A stretch of 64,000 nt of DNA, from positions 17,174,507-17,238,506 of the forward strand of contig NC_090180.1 in the NCBI RefSeq assembly GCF_024679245.1. The letters are read 5' to 3'. This document shows positions 46,704 through 59,345 of this stretch, piece after piece (position 1 is the first letter of the stretch; each line of letters starts with the position of its first letter). The position numbers were made by a program, and so were the translations under genes. The stretch comes from Pseudorasbora parva. Its lineage: Eukaryota; Chordata; Actinopteri; Cypriniformes; Gobionidae. The notes under the pieces were generated by a model that ran no database searches, was not told where the DNA came from, and was given only the letters and a program-made list of their open reading frames with translations.

Positions 46704-48632
46704 ATGCATTTCCATTAACCTTCAATTTGCACAAATTCGCCAATGTCACATGATTTCTGTTGTTTGGATCGTGTGTCAAACTGCTGAAATCACGTGACAT
46801 TGGCGATCTGAATCATTGATTGATTCATGACCGTTTGAATCTTCATTTGAGGTTTGAAAACATACACGGAAGAGAAGACAATGATGAATAAAGTCTTAGT
46901 TTTTGTGATTTTTAGACCAAAATGAATTTTCGATGCTTTAAGAAATTCTAATTAACTAACTGATGTCACATACGGACTACTTTGATGATGTTTTTATTAG
47001 CTTTCTGGACATGGACAGTATAGTGTGCATTGACTGCATATGCTCTGGGACTAAAATATAAAATATCTTAAACTGTGTTCTGAAGATGAACGGAGGTCTT
47101 ACGGGTGTGGAACGACATTAGGGTGAGTCATTAATCACATCCATTTCATTTTTGGGTGAACTAACGCTTTAAAATTCCCAACTTTACAGCAGAAAAAAAC
47201 ATGTTTACAGCCTGGTACAAACTGTTGTTTGGGTTTTGGTCAAAGTTTGACCTTCATGACAACTGAGTGGGTGAATTTTTTTTATAACTCATTCGTTTAC
47301 GTTATATAAAGCCTTCGACATCTGCCGCAGCTGGATGCATGCGATCGGTGAGAGTAGCCGAGTGCAGGCGGGGAGGAGCTGCAAACGGAGACGTGAAGTC
47401 GGACACTTTCTACCTCCCGCAGTGACGCTTGTGCTGTGTTTGCAAACTTTATCACAGCTGAAGTTAAATAAATGCAATATTTCTCAATGAAGTGTTGTCA
47501 ACGGTTTTTATCAGTTTTAGTTTGATAAACATGAAAATATAGCATCGTGACTACAAGAAAAGAGGTTTTACTGTTATAAATAAATGATTTGTGAGCATTA
47601 AAGTAACATAAGGTTTTAGAATAAACACGAAACACACGTGATCGCTGTCATGCGGTGAATCCGTCATCAGAGCTCTTATATCCTATCCTCGTGCAGCCAC
47701 CCTTGAGAATCTGCACCGGCTGCATCAGCCGGCTGATCTCGAATCGCTCTCGCGGTACTTTGTTGACATACGTCACAGTCACATGCCGTCAGCGCTGTCT
47801 CAAGTCGGACAACATTTCTAATTGGCATGCACTGCTTCAAGTCTGCCGCCGATCGGTCTGCGCATCCCTGGGTCAAGTCGAACAAGCCTATTGCGTCACC
47901 TAAGCTCCGCCCACATCCTGCCTCTTTGCCCATTTTCTGTTATCCGGGAGTTTTTTTTTTTTACAGTCTATGAACTCGAGGCTTTGTCCTTAGGTTTTGC
48001 ATATGTAAATGAAAGATATTGTGAAGTATGTTCCTGTAAAAAAAACAATGGAGGCATTTCAAGAAGTTCAGAAACAGTGCTTATTGATATAGAGAATAAC
48101 TCCTGTCAAACAGCTGCATTACACACTAAATATGGTTGAAAATGTAAAGACTGCATAACAGGTCCTCTTTAAATTCTTTAAATATTTTGTATATATGAAA
48201 AATAAAACACTTACCATTGCTTGCTCTATTTTATTATCAATGGCGACCACACTTGCTCCAGAGGCACTGCAATTGAAAAAAAAGACTCTTATTTCAAACA
48301 TCTGCTGCATAAAAACAACAATTTTGCAGATGTTTAAAGCCTGCACATTAAATAATAACAAACTGCTCCTGTTGCTGATTCCATCTACAAACAGTGTTAC
48401 GTTCATGTTCTATTTCACCACATGCATGCACACATTAATCTTCCGACAGACCATTGTAAAATTACCTGTCATGCATTGAAATTGAGCGGCATGTGGAGCA
48501 GTAGCGCGTGAGTGCAGGAGAATACTGCAGCGCACTGCCCCTCATAACGACAACAATCACACACAGCTCTAACAGTACAGAGGAGTGAAGTACAGAAGAG
48601 AACAGTCCTATGTGGGGGGCGGCAGCCTCCAT
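46190..48632 (-). CDS. tsc22d2: TSC22 domain protein, C-terminal exons and candidate first exon
   Basis: The conserved exons are 48266-48215 and 46513-46190. Joined, they read [39 protein letters not shown] (split here by the splice junction), the TSC box, then a leucine zipper ([19 protein letters not shown]) and a Gln/Pro-rich tail ending QQQPNVTSA. The tail resembles TSC22D2 more than D1/D3/D4, from memory. Known role: nuclear/cytoplasmic leucine-zipper regulator that dimerises within the bunched/GILZ family. A candidate 5' exon, 48632-48466, is open from ATG, ends at a GT donor and has the required phase 2 (AG|T). It would give a 215-aa product with a novel 55-residue leader, or a shorter one from ATG at 48545 if the TATAAG near 48645 is the TATA box. 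The long first exon of the usual isoform is not in the window. Confidence 0.85.
46663..46700. repeat. A38 homopolymer
   Basis: Uninterrupted run of 38 A. Length in the real genome is uncertain because homopolymers are prone to sequencing error. Confidence 0.9.
46735..47172. mobile_element. GTTCACCC MITE, right portion
   Basis: Interior and right end match 34465-34988 (GGAAGAGAAGACAATG, ACATGGACAGTATAGTGTGC, TTTTTGGGTGAACTAACG) and end at TTAA 47169-47172. The left terminus is replaced by a short palindrome around CGCCAATGTCAC...GTGACATTGGCG (46740-46806). Confidence 0.65.
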
Positions 48633-49891
48633 CTGATACTTATACAGGTTTTTTTGTCCAAAGCGGGTGGAGTAAGTTAACTCAGTTTAGAAACATGCAC
48701 AAGAAAACAATCACGTCACTGAACTTTGTACTGCATAGACCTTATATGCCAGAGAAACAAGAGAAACGTAGCCAGTGTTAGGGGGTAACGCATTACTAGT
48801 AACTTGAGTTAGGTAATCAGATTACTTTTTTCAAGTAACTAGTAAAGTAACGCATTACTTTTAAATTTACAACAAAATATCTAAGCTACTTTTTCAAATA
48901 AGTAATCCAAGTTATTTTGTTTCCTCATTTATTGATTGACAGCTCCTCTGTCCCAATGAATGAAATCAGGAGTAAGTGCAGATGCTTTGTGTGAACATGA
49001 TGATTATTGTAGTTCTAGACTAAATGTTGTGAGAATGCATTTACTTCTCACTTACAAAAAAACAACAACAACAAAAAACAGATTCAGTATTCCTCAATGA
49101 ATAAAAACTGTGAAATGCAAACTCAGAATTAAATATATTAAAGTGCCCCATTATGGATTTTTTAAATGTATCTTTCATGTAGTGTAACAGTTCTAAATGA
49201 ATGAAAACTGCAAAGTTTTAAATCTGAAAGTGCACCGTATTTAAAACGTATTGTCTCTCAAAAGTCAACTGAGTCAATTAAACAAAAATTGTTTTTGAAA
49301 TGAATAGGAAGCTGAAAGTCGAGATGAAACATTAGCATATTGCCCATCCACTTATTGCGCGCATTGTGTATAATATTGTGTAGGTCTGAGAGAATGGGAC
49401 AGAGCAGAGTAGCTTGTGCAAAGGAGGGATTTAGAAAGACTGATTATTTGAGAAAGACAGTTATTTGAGAATCATTGAACATTGAAGTGATGTGCAATGT
49501 AAATTATAAGAAAATTAATATACTTTATGTAAATCTCAAAGGGATAGTTCAACCAAAAAATTAAAAATCTATCATTTACTCACCCTCATGTTGTTTCTTT
49601 CTTCTGTTAAACAAGATCATATTTTGAAGAATGTTGGTAATCAGACATTGATGGCTACCATTAACTGCCGGGTTTCCAACATTCTCTAAAATAATATCTT
49701 TTGTGTTTAACAGAAGAAGAAAAAAACATGCAGGTTTGGAATAATGTGTGTTTCCTTCAGCCTGAGGCTTAATCATTTCACTTTTGGTTTGAAAGGACCT
49801 TTACATTTGCCAATTTTTTGTTGTTGTTGTTATTAAAAACAAACAAGCAAGCCCAGTCCAAGTGAGAAAAAGTAATGCAAAAATAATCTAA

Positions 49892-50416
49892 GGCTAGCCT
49901 AGAAATCTAAACGCACCCTAGCGGCAGCAAATCTAATCTGCCCGCGAGTGTCGTCTAGCAACTCTCAATACCCTTCTGATCTGTAAACGCCAAACTCTTG
50001 CCGGGCCAATCACATCGTGTATAGAGTTGGTGGGCGGGGCCATAATGACGACGGCCGAGTTGCGTTTGCGTGCTTCTAGTAAACACAGAAACTGGCGAAC
50101 GGCGGTCTTTCGAATCAGCTTTGACCGCGACTCTGGAAGACTTGGAGTTAAGCTTTATTTCTGAGAAAAGAACAAAGAACGACACTGAAGTCATTCTTAA
50201 AAAGGGAAGATGTGTTCGGAGTTTTGCCGACCGGATACGGCGAATGTTTAATCTATCAACGAGCTCTGTTTCACCTTTGTTGCTCTGGTTGTAGCGCTAT
50301 CCTATTGCGTGCAGAGGGAGTTTGAAAGACAACCGTTTATCCCGCCCCTCAGATTGAGCCCTGTCAAAGGTGAGTTTCCAGACCAAACATCTTGATGTGG
50401 GTCTGGCTTGTCAGGC
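49892..50416 (+). mobile_element. 525-bp element with perfect 8-bp TSD
   Basis: TAATCTAA flanks it at 49884-49891 and 50417-50424. It starts GGCTAGCCTAGAAATC and ends TCTGGCTTGTCAGGC. An inverse copy lies at 36219-36678. An 8-bp duplication suggests hAT, although the termini are only weakly inverted. Confidence 0.7.
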
Positions 50417-50488
50417 TAATCTAATGCATTACTTTTCATAAAAAGTAATTACGTAGTTGCTTTTCTTTAGGGAGTAACGCAATATTGT

Positions 50489-50583
50489 TTGAGCCCAGGG
50501 CTCACTTGTAAAAGAGACCGTCTCAATGTGACTACCCTGGTAAAATAAAGGTAAAATAAAAAATAAATTAAAATTAATTAAAA
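50489..50583 (+). mobile_element. LINE 3' tail insertion
   Basis: GCCCAGGGCTCACTTGTAAAAGAGACC, read in parts, then CTGGTAAAATAAAGGTAAAA is the 3' end of an L2/CR1-like fish LINE. ATTGT flanks it (50484-50488, 50584-50588), a 5-bp duplication within copy B. Confidence 0.6.
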
Positions 50584-50639
50584 ATTGTAATGTAATTACA
50601 GTAATTACTTGGAAGACCAGGATTTTTTTAATTTATTTA

Positions 50640-52535
50640 ACTCCTATGTATTCGTCTGAAAGAAGAATGCCATATACACCTAGGATGACTTGAAGTTGAG
50701 TAAATCATGGGATAATTTTAATGTTTGGGCGAACTATCCCTTTAATAACTTCATTCTGGATATTTTTACACTTTTGTGGTATACATGCTGCAGTTTATTT
50801 TCTAAACCAATCTATCTATCCATAGCACTGAAGCAGATTACATTTGTAGAGCTAAGACAGACAATGATGACACTGATTCAGAGACATTCTGTACTTTTCC
50901 CAACAATTTACTTGCACAGGAAAAGCCGATTAGCATCAACCATAAAATGTCCATTTAAGAGGAAACATTCAGTACAAAAATCACACTGACACAATTTGGG
51001 AGACTAAACTGCTCTCCATGTTGTTGTAATGATAACTTTCACAAGCACATACACACGTACAGTCTCAAAGATGAAGAAATGTTAAAAAGTGACAAATTCA
51101 CTTAAATAGGAAGTAGTCAGTACTCTTGCAGTTTCATGTCGCGAAAACATGTACAATGCATCTCTAATGTCACGAATCAAAATTAATTTAAGCGGAATCT
51201 TTGCAAAGAAACTGTATGTTGGGGAACTTGCTCAACTGACAAATTAGATCCAGCCTTGCAACATATCCAAGACCACAGCAATGGCTGCTGATAACCTCGA
51301 GCAAAGGTATTTAAAGGCTCTCATAAAGCTTTTGCAAGCTTGTCCATACAAACAAAGGATCGCTTGTCTTATGTAACTACTTATTCTTTAAAAAAAAGAT
51401 GTTGTGAGTTGAGAATGTAAGGTTAGTGTCAAGAAACCAGGCTGACTCAGAAGAGATATCACATAAAAGTGCCACGAATAGCCATTAAATGCAGGGTAGG
51501 CGATTTGTTCCAGAAATGCTTTTTGCTATGCTGGTTGAAAGTCTCTTCACATCCTGATAGCAATCTCTAAGTTAAGTGGTCTAAATGTATTTGTATGTAT
51601 ATCATATGTGGAAGGAAAAGGACCTTAAAATGTTCGTCCAATCATTGCATTAGGTCCGGATGCTTATTATACGTCCTACCGCCTGTCAACACATTTATTT
51701 CCATACCTCCTCATCACGTCATCAGCGCTTTTCATGTTATGCAGAGTTAGACAGACATCAGTTACCAAGCACCACAACCGAAACAGCAGCCACCTTTTAC
51801 AGTTCCCCCTGAACTAAAACAAAAAGCTTATGATGTGTTCACGCTAGGTCTGTCTCTGAAAAAAAAGTACTTAAAAAAAAAAATTGATTGCAATTTGCCG
51901 GTGTCGAGTAACCGGCAAAATACTGGAAGTGGCGCATTCCACGAATGAGAATCCTTGAAATGCATTATTAGACCGTTTTCTAAGCTTGCACGATGTATTT
52001 AAACCATTTAAAATTATAACATAACTATTGTGAATTCACAAAGGCTGCGATTAAATTAAACATATGCACTCATGGTTTAATACTATATATGCACTTTAAT
52101 TAATGCGCACGGGTTCCGTGAGTCTCAAAGCGGCTCCGTTCACACACAGTGAATGCTACTCCACACAAATTAGGGTCTATGGTATTGGGGTTTTTCAGGA
52201 TCCAATAACGTGCATTTGGTAAAGCATATAAAGTCTGACGACGAGTTCTTTTCTCGTTTATTTCTGCTGTGTGATAGGCTGTTAGATCAGTCCATATCAA
52301 TATTTTTTTTTTTAGAACTTACTATTGTTATCGACATAAATTGTATTTAGATGGTCGACTACTAGGCTACTTATGATAGGTCAGGTTGGGTTTACTAGCA
52401 TTTAATTACTGACTAGCTGTGGTGCATTTAATTGGAAATGCTCAGGTCCAGTTAACTAGATGTTCCAAACTTGCCCAATTATGAAATATTTTTCTTTTCC
52501 TAAAAAAACAAAAATGATCCAATTGGCATAAATCC
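50640..52535. other. Mostly unique, no gene supported
   Basis: 50640-50745 is a right-end fragment of a foldback MITE (GGGCGAACTATCCCTTTAA). From 50760 to 51860 the sequence is not visibly repetitive and resembles UTR or intronic DNA, but no coding exon with a recognisable protein could be read on either strand. Confidence 0.4.
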
Positions 52536-53376
52536 TTAAAGGGGCACTTCAGCGCTGGGAAGATGCATCTGTATTTAAAGTGGGTCATTAATGTAATAGA
52601 AATGTGAAATTATATTTGAATTTGGTGCTTTCTAGACTAAGAAAAGACAGAACATGTATTTTTGTCTCATGGGGACGAAAGACAACAATTCCCAGAATGC
52701 TTCGCTGCCCTACGAGGCCACCCCCAAAGCCACTGCTACTGGATCACTTTCGCAGCACGTTCATATTCATAAAATCATTTCCGTTAGAGAACAGGCACTA
52801 CAATTAAAATTAACATTATATTGAACGTGTCTGTTCAATATAATGCGATTTAGCCGCTGAGGGAGTGTCACAGCACAAACGCTGCAGGAGTCAGATTAAA
52901 TTCACCGCGATGAATGAGCTCTCGTGATGAGAGCTGAGGTTAACGCGTCCGCGCTCATACATACATACATAGCGAATGTTCAGTCTGGCACGTTTACAGT
53001 TCATGCCTTTGGAATCTTAACTTTAATAGAAATTGATTTGAGAAGTTGAATCTCACTCACGCACTGCTCCGTTTACATGAATGCCTGCGGCTGCCTGAGC
53101 TGAGTACCGTGAGTGCGATCTCCCATCCCCCACGGACGGTTGAAAACATGCAGAAATAGCTCCCTCTGCTGGCTGTAGTCTTTAGCCTCTGTCCAAAAAT
53201 TCCTCCGATGACGCAAATTGACGATATTTGCGTCATCTGAAGATTTTTTTTCCAGAAATAAAATTCATAAATCTCTTGTCTCAGGGGATATGAGGGGGGA
53301 AGCACAATCATTCATATATACTCCAGGGTTTCTATTGATACAAAGCCATATGCTAATCGCTGAAGTTACCCTTTAA
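52536..53376. mobile_element. TTAA-flanked MITE, 841 bp
   Basis: TTAA at 52536-52539 and 53373-53376. Termini AAAGGGGCACTTCAGCG and CGCTGAAGTTACCCTTT are inverted with three differences. It contains a good ZNF143/THAP11-type motif (ACAATTCCCAGAATGC near 52687) and the palindrome ATATTGAACGTGTCTGTTCAATAT near 52820, read in parts. Confidence 0.7.
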
Positions 53377-54374
53377 CTGTGGCTCATCACTGACTTCACC
53401 TAATTAGTTGTTAATGAAAAAAAGCAATGCGTTGGAAACACGAATCATATCCCATTTTAGGATTTTAGCCCACACTTATTAATATTGCAATTTGCATATG
53501 AGCATTATAGGGGTTATGTTTGAGCTGAGCTCCATTGCAGAGAGCACCATTATAGCCTCAAAGCCATGCCCGCCCCATGCAGCACACTTCAAACGTCATT
53601 TATCACACCAGGGTCCGTCCCATTACTGTACCTATCACAGGTCATCTTTGAGTCCTTCAGCCTACTGCCAGACTGGAAAGCTTGGTAGAAAGCTGTGGAG
53701 GGATTCCTGCACTCCATCCAGCAGAAAGAGAGAAATAGAAAAGATTACGTGAGAAATTAAAAGTTCAGGGCAAGGAAATCAAAGGCGAGTTTATTTAGGA
53801 GTCTGCTTAGACTGTAGTAAAAACATCCAAAAGAACAACTGAGGTAAACTGGGATATATACAAGATATATTCACTAGCCTACATTTCCAATGATTTTGCA
53901 ACTGAAAATTAATCAACATGATTGCAGTGAATTTAAGTTACATGACCACGTCATCAGATTAGTTTGACAATCAATCCTTCTTTTGCAACTTGCAAGTATG
54001 AGAACATTAAGATAGAGGTTTTGAAATATATATATATATTTTTTTACTATGATTATTATGTTCTCTTTTATTTTATTATTGATGGTAAAGCTGAATTTTC
54101 AGCAGCCATTACTCATGCTGATATATTGATTAGAAACTAGGGCTGAAAATTGCGATTATTTTGATAGTCAATTTATCAGTCCCAAAAAAAAATATTGTTT
54201 GATTAATTTATTAAACTGATGAAAAGAATAAAATAGGGGTGTAACAATACAATAAATGTGACAATATTTAATCGATGTTGACAGTGTTGGGCAGTAGCTA
54301 GCTACAAGTAGCAACGCTTCTAGATTAACTACATTTTTCAGTAGCTTGTCAGTAACTTAACAATGAGTAGTAAC
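53377..54374. other. No gene seen
   Basis: AT-rich. A fragment of the abundant cyprinid repeat lies at 54061-54126, and 54285-54374 (GTTGGGCAGTAGCTAGC) is the left half of a hAT-like repeat split by the next element. Confidence 0.4.
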
Positions 54375-54813
54375 TTAAAGCTACACTGTGTAACTTTTTT
54401 AGTTTATTCTTAGCTAAAAACACTTAGTTCTTTCAAAAATATATGTGCTCATTAATGTATATTTACTTACTTTCAAGTAATAAAGTATTCTCGTAAGTTT
54501 ATAATATGCCATTGAAAATACATACGGGTGAGGGGTTCGAATGCCGGTCGCCATGTTGCCCCTCCATCTTGAAAGTACATTAGCCAAAGAGGGACATACC
54601 CATAAATTCAAACTTCGCCTTTCCCTTTTTAACACTCGATGGCACCGTGTCGAATGTGAAGAGGGGTATTGCCATGTTAATCTTGGACTAAATTGGCCAC
54701 CGTAGGAGTTAAAACGAAATCAGAATTGAGAGGAACAGAAACTATTATTCACTGGATGGTCATATACCTTTGAACCACTAGATGAAGGAAAATATCACAC
54801 AGTGTAGCTTTAA
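54375..54813. mobile_element. TTAA-flanked MITE nested in a hAT-like repeat
   Basis: TTAA at 54375-54378 and 54810-54813. Termini AAAGCTACACTGTGT and ACACAGTGTAGCTTT are a perfect 15-bp inversion. On both sides the flank is CAGTAGCT/AGTAGCC-rich sequence of one older repeat. Confidence 0.75.
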
Positions 54814-57800
54814 AACAATGTAGCTTTTCCAGTAGCCAACTACTATATCCAGCAAGTAGCAGTGTAGCGTGACCAAAAGCTACATTCTGTTTTGGGTTCT
54901 AAAGAGTACGAGCCTGTATTGAACAAACCTGAGCGGTATGACGGATGCTCGGCTCAATATTCCGCTCTATGCCAACATTACATTTCTCTGTACTGTAGCC
55001 TACTATACTTATTTTGTTTTTATTTATTTATACTTATACCTATTTTGTTTCATATTTATGTCAAATATATTTTTTACAAACAATATATTTTATTATATTG
55101 CTACTTTTTAATTTAATCAATGTTGACTATAAAACGTAACAGCATGAGAAAGACAGGACACATCATAAGATGGGTCAGAAATTATTTTGACCACTTCATT
55201 AAGTTGTTTTGTAGAATACCATTTCTTTAAACTGAATTTAATTTTTTTATAAATTGTACTTTTAATCAAGGTTTCATCAGCCGATTGCCTGGATGTGATA
55301 AATTAGAAGCAAATAGTTTATAGCAGACAATAAAATCATGACATGGAAGCGCCGGAGTAATCACTTGCATTGCATTTGAACTTGAGCATATCTCATAAAT
55401 GAACCGAAACACAGCGTATGCTACTTGCCTCAGAGATATAATAAATGTGTGTATAGAAAGCTGGCAAGCAGAGCACACTGTTCACGCAAGCAACTCATGA
55501 CTTGCGTCTCAGAGCGGTTCTGTTCATTTAGAATTTAATTTACGTTGCATACATTTTGTTCTTGCACCTATGTTAAATTTGTTGCAATTTTGCACTTTGA
55601 CAGCCAGTTTGCGAAATAGGCTATATTTAAGTATTGTGGGTATTGGATAGTTTATCAATACCAAATGATTCTGAAAATTTTTGCCATGAACCATGAAGTG
55701 TCCAAATCAACCTGAATGTACCCATTTCTCGTTGAAATCATAATTGCATTGTATTATGTTGTTTTAAATCTCAAATATTTTAATAGAATTTTTCATTACC
55801 AATTATTCAGTTATTTGTAACAATGTCATTAAAAAAAAGTAGCTAGCTACATTCAAACTACTTTTTTTAATACAAAGTCTTGACGTTTTTTTTTAACAGT
55901 CGTTTGTTGGTATCCATACTTTTTTTTTCATTGAATCCTTTATTTTAAGAGAATGTAGTACTGTATGATGTTTCTGAAATAAAAGTCAAAAATGTGATGA
56001 ATTGTTTTTGTAAATATGACATGTACAGTCTGTACAAGTGTATGATTTAACTTTTTCCCATGGGCTAATATTTAAAAAATGAATTAAAAAAAAACTTAAA
56101 AGAAACGCAATACATATCAAATAGGCAGATGGGTGCATCGTCCCAGCCCTAGAAATTATATTACATTATTGGGCTATTCCAACAACAGTGCCTTTACGGT
56201 TGCTGTTCTCATATATAATGATAGCTTGTGCTACGTGTATAGTGTTTCTTAACCTACACTTAATTTCTATAAAATATATATTTTAATTATTGCACTCCTA
56301 TTCTACTGCGCTCCTTCGGTTTGACGCGCATGCACCCACAGGCGCTCATTCATTGAACTTAAACAAGACACTTGTCAGAATATGCAAAATGGGAATACAA
56401 GTCCCAAAATGGGGACTTTCTAGCATTTACAGATAATATATCCATAAAATGTAAGTGATGAGCTGACGAAAACGCGCATTAAACATTGCACACATCTGTC
56501 ACAGTACATGCTTGTTTGAAGCACTTGTAAATAAAAAGCATTTTCATGTTTCGGACAACTTGGATTATGCACCTTTCCCGCAGCAGCTCTCTCTGTGTCC
56601 TCCGCTGTTTTCCATATGCGCTTTGACCAAAGGAATGTGTTATTCACTCATATAAAGCGACGTAACTGGCAACTAACTAATAATCAAATGTGTTGTAGAT
56701 TTTTTCATCATCTATAATAATCCATTTTTATCAATTAGTTAAAAAAAATCTTACCAATTTGATGTAAAAATAAAAAAATAAAATAAAGTAATTTAATGCG
56801 ATAAAAGTATTAATTGAAAAAATATCTTACTGACCCCAAATGTTTGAACTGTAGTATTTTTTTTTTACTTTCATTAATCGCTTTATATATTTTAAAAATA
56901 ATTTGCAACAAAGTTCCCATTTAAAGCCATTTTAGAGCAAATACATAAAGACATATATGAAATCTAAAGAATAGATATAAAAATTTATCTATATTGCCTA
57001 ATGCCTAGTCATATAGGTAAACAACACGTTAAAAGTCTCAATGAAACTTAAAGTTACAATTATTAATCTTAAGGATCTAAATATAGATTGGCCAGAGTCT
57101 CAAAAAGTTGAGAAATCACTCAAGTTCTTGTGATATGTCTTGACGAGGTAGGGGACCAGACGGTTACCATTACCTCCATTTCCCTTTTCTTTAAAGGAAA
57201 AGGACAGAATGTACTATATCGGGATGGGAGGGCTATAGCAGTTATGCAGGAGGAGACCCTCCTCTCCAAAGCCCTCTATAGGAATGGGAGGGGACAGGAG
57301 TAGATTTACCGCATGTGTGAATATCTGGACTCTGAGCAAACAGCTTTTCCTAGAATCCGTGGAACACTGGCTGCTCTCCGGTGGGGGCAGAGACCCTACA
57401 ACCACACTCCTCCAAAGGGCTCTTTTTCTTCTTACTATGCATGTAACCTCATGGGGACGGCAGATTATATCTGGATCCAATAAACATCAGGATCATTGGT
57501 TTAGAAAGCATTCGACATCTACAGCTACGTGTTGAGACAAATATGCATTTTCTGCAGATTCCAGTAGTATGGCTAATGTTACACATGATCTAGCTGTCTA
57601 GAATTTTAAAACTATGAGCCAATGAAAAACATACAACACACATGCATCTTGTAAATCACGGTAACCAGGTTCGGGTAACCATAACAGCGGTTTGAAAAAA
57701 AATCTGTTTCCAGCAAATATCAATTCAACACTGAGGTCAGTGTACTAGTACAATATTTATATAGTGCATATATTCTTTTTCATTAGAACATATGAAATGG

Positions 57801-58078
57801 TTTGAAGAGAAAGCAAGACAAGGTGTACAAGTCGCTGACAGCCAAAACAAGGTATTTCAAAAGTCCTTCCAACATTCAGTAATATGTGATCTGCCTGAAG
57901 GGATGGTAACACATGACTTACAAAAACAACTGAGCCGTCTACATACAGCCTATTAGGGCATCAATGGTGTACTTCCAACAATTGATACACTCCTGAGACT
58001 GTTCCAATAGCCTTCTAAAGTACACTTTGTTTTTTATGCAAAATATGCAAGGGTGTGCAATGCATAATGTGTCTGTTG
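54814..58078. other. No gene seen; repeat fragments
   Basis: Includes the right half of the repeat split at 54375, the GCATCGTCCCAGCCCTA end near 56135-56151, and a GC-richer stretch at 57120-57540. An 83-codon ORF at 57284-57535 has no recognisable domain and is opposed by an antisense ORF. Confidence 0.4.
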
Positions 58079-59345
58079 TAGTGGTGGGCCGTTATCGGCG
58101 TTAACGTGAGACTCTTATTGGGCGATTAAAAAAAAAATATCGCCGTTGATCTATTCTCGAAGTTGGGAGCTGGGTCTATACTACGCAAGCGATGATTATT
58201 TCACTTTGATATTTTAGCATGGATGTATACCTAGCAAACTGCACTGTAGGGGGCAAGAACGAGTCTTCGAACCTGTGTATGCCTACTGTGAAATTACCAC
58301 CACATCAACCGTGATGTGCTAAACATGGATGCTGCTATGAAGCCGCCAGGTTTGCTTCAGGGAAAATTATTTTTTAAGAAGCTTCCCAATAGAAACCTCG
58401 ACAAGACTAAGGTTGTTTGCACCTTGTGCAAAGCAGAATTAGTTTACTGTAGGAGTTCTTCCAGCCTCGAGTACCGCCGAAACGCGCACTGTTTTTGTCA
58501 TTCCGATTGAAAGATTCAGTGGACTGTTTACATGAGACGTTATCTAAACCAATCTGGGATTTACGTGTGCTGACCATAGACCGCTGACTTTCAGTCGGAA
58601 TCATTTTGTGACATGTTGTGACAGTTTGTCTGGCGCATCAGAAATGTCAACCCTGTCCTCTCCTTTCCAGCAGCTGTTACCGGTTGCCATAGCAACTCTC
58701 CCCAGCCACCAAAACTTATACGGTTTTATAAAAGCTATTTATTTGTTGTAAAGTGTAATAATCATCTCAGAAACATATTTTATTCTGTCAGGTACAGTTT
58801 AAGTAAAAAGTGCCTTGAACAAACGCTGTCAAGATGAGAGTGTGTAGCCAGGCTATGTCGGTGTCATTATTCCAACATTATCTTCATAACTTCTTACGAA
58901 ATAAAAAGTTAACCTCTCAGAAAAATGAACTTTCCTCCCAAATTTATAGCCTGGTTTGAGCGTTGCGCGGCGCACACTCTTCATAGTGAAGGCACGCGCT
59001 GTATGTCACATCAACACAAACTCAAAAGTAATAGGGTAGTGAATTTTTTTTCATTTGATCGGTTTATGAAAGGTTTATCCCACCCCTCTCAAACTGATTA
59101 AAATTGAATTCGGTTTGGCCATTTTTATTCCAATTAAGGTGTTTATATGGAGCATTTTTATTCGGACTGGACTTTAAAACTGATTACAGTGCTCCATGAA
59201 AACGCACCTATTATTTGGGTAGCACACATTCTAAATCCCTTCGGCAGAATTCAGATGAGCCATTTTAATCTAGATGAATCTAGATTAATTATAAAATTTA
59301 TCTAGATTAATCTAGATTTAAAAAAATAATCTATGCCCACCTCTA
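58079..59345 (+). mobile_element. hAT element with BED-finger remnant
   Basis: GTCTGTTG flanks it perfectly (58071-58078, 59346-59353). Termini TAGTGGTGGGC and GCCCACCTCTA are inverted with one mismatch. The frame 58316-58510 reads KTKVVCTLCKAELVY then SSSLEYRRNAH, a BED zinc finger (CxxC retained, first His of the H-x4-H pair replaced by Arg), as in ZBED-type hAT transposases. The catalytic domain is absent. Confidence 0.85.

Larger units (their letters stand above)
46587..48172. mobile_element. TTAA-type element in tsc22d2 intron
   Basis: Inverted termini AGAGGACCTATTATGC (46590) and GCATAACAGGTCCTCTTTAA (48153-48172). TTAA is intact only on the right. It carries a poly(A) run and a nested GTTCACCC MITE. 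No transposase is recognised; ORFs near 47655-47933 overlap on both strands. Confidence 0.5.
48776..50615 (+). mobile_element. hAT-like repeat, copy B, with two insertions
   Basis: Starts AGTGTTAGGGGGTAACGC and carries ATTACTTTTTTCAAGTAACT; the far end is GTAATGTAATTACAGTAATT. It aligns in pieces with copy A at 4220-6490. Interrupted by the element at 49892-50416 and a LINE tail at 50489-50583. A TTCTGTTAAACA...TGTTTAACAGAAG foldback at 49600-49720 is a further insertion. Confidence 0.5.

Noticed and set aside
51700..51840. Possible minus-strand last exon (Cys-rich end after TTTTGTTTTAG)
   Set aside because: Two frames are open for short stretches, no protein family is recognised, and no partner exon was found.
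54138..56151. A 2-kb hAT element between TAGGGCTG and CAGCCCTA
   Set aside because: Only 8 bp of inversion, sub-terminal sequences differ, and the flanking 8-mers do not match; more likely ends of unrelated copies.
57284..57535. 83-codon ORF in a GC-richer stretch
   Set aside because: An 88-codon ORF opposes it, and neither shows a domain or splice context.
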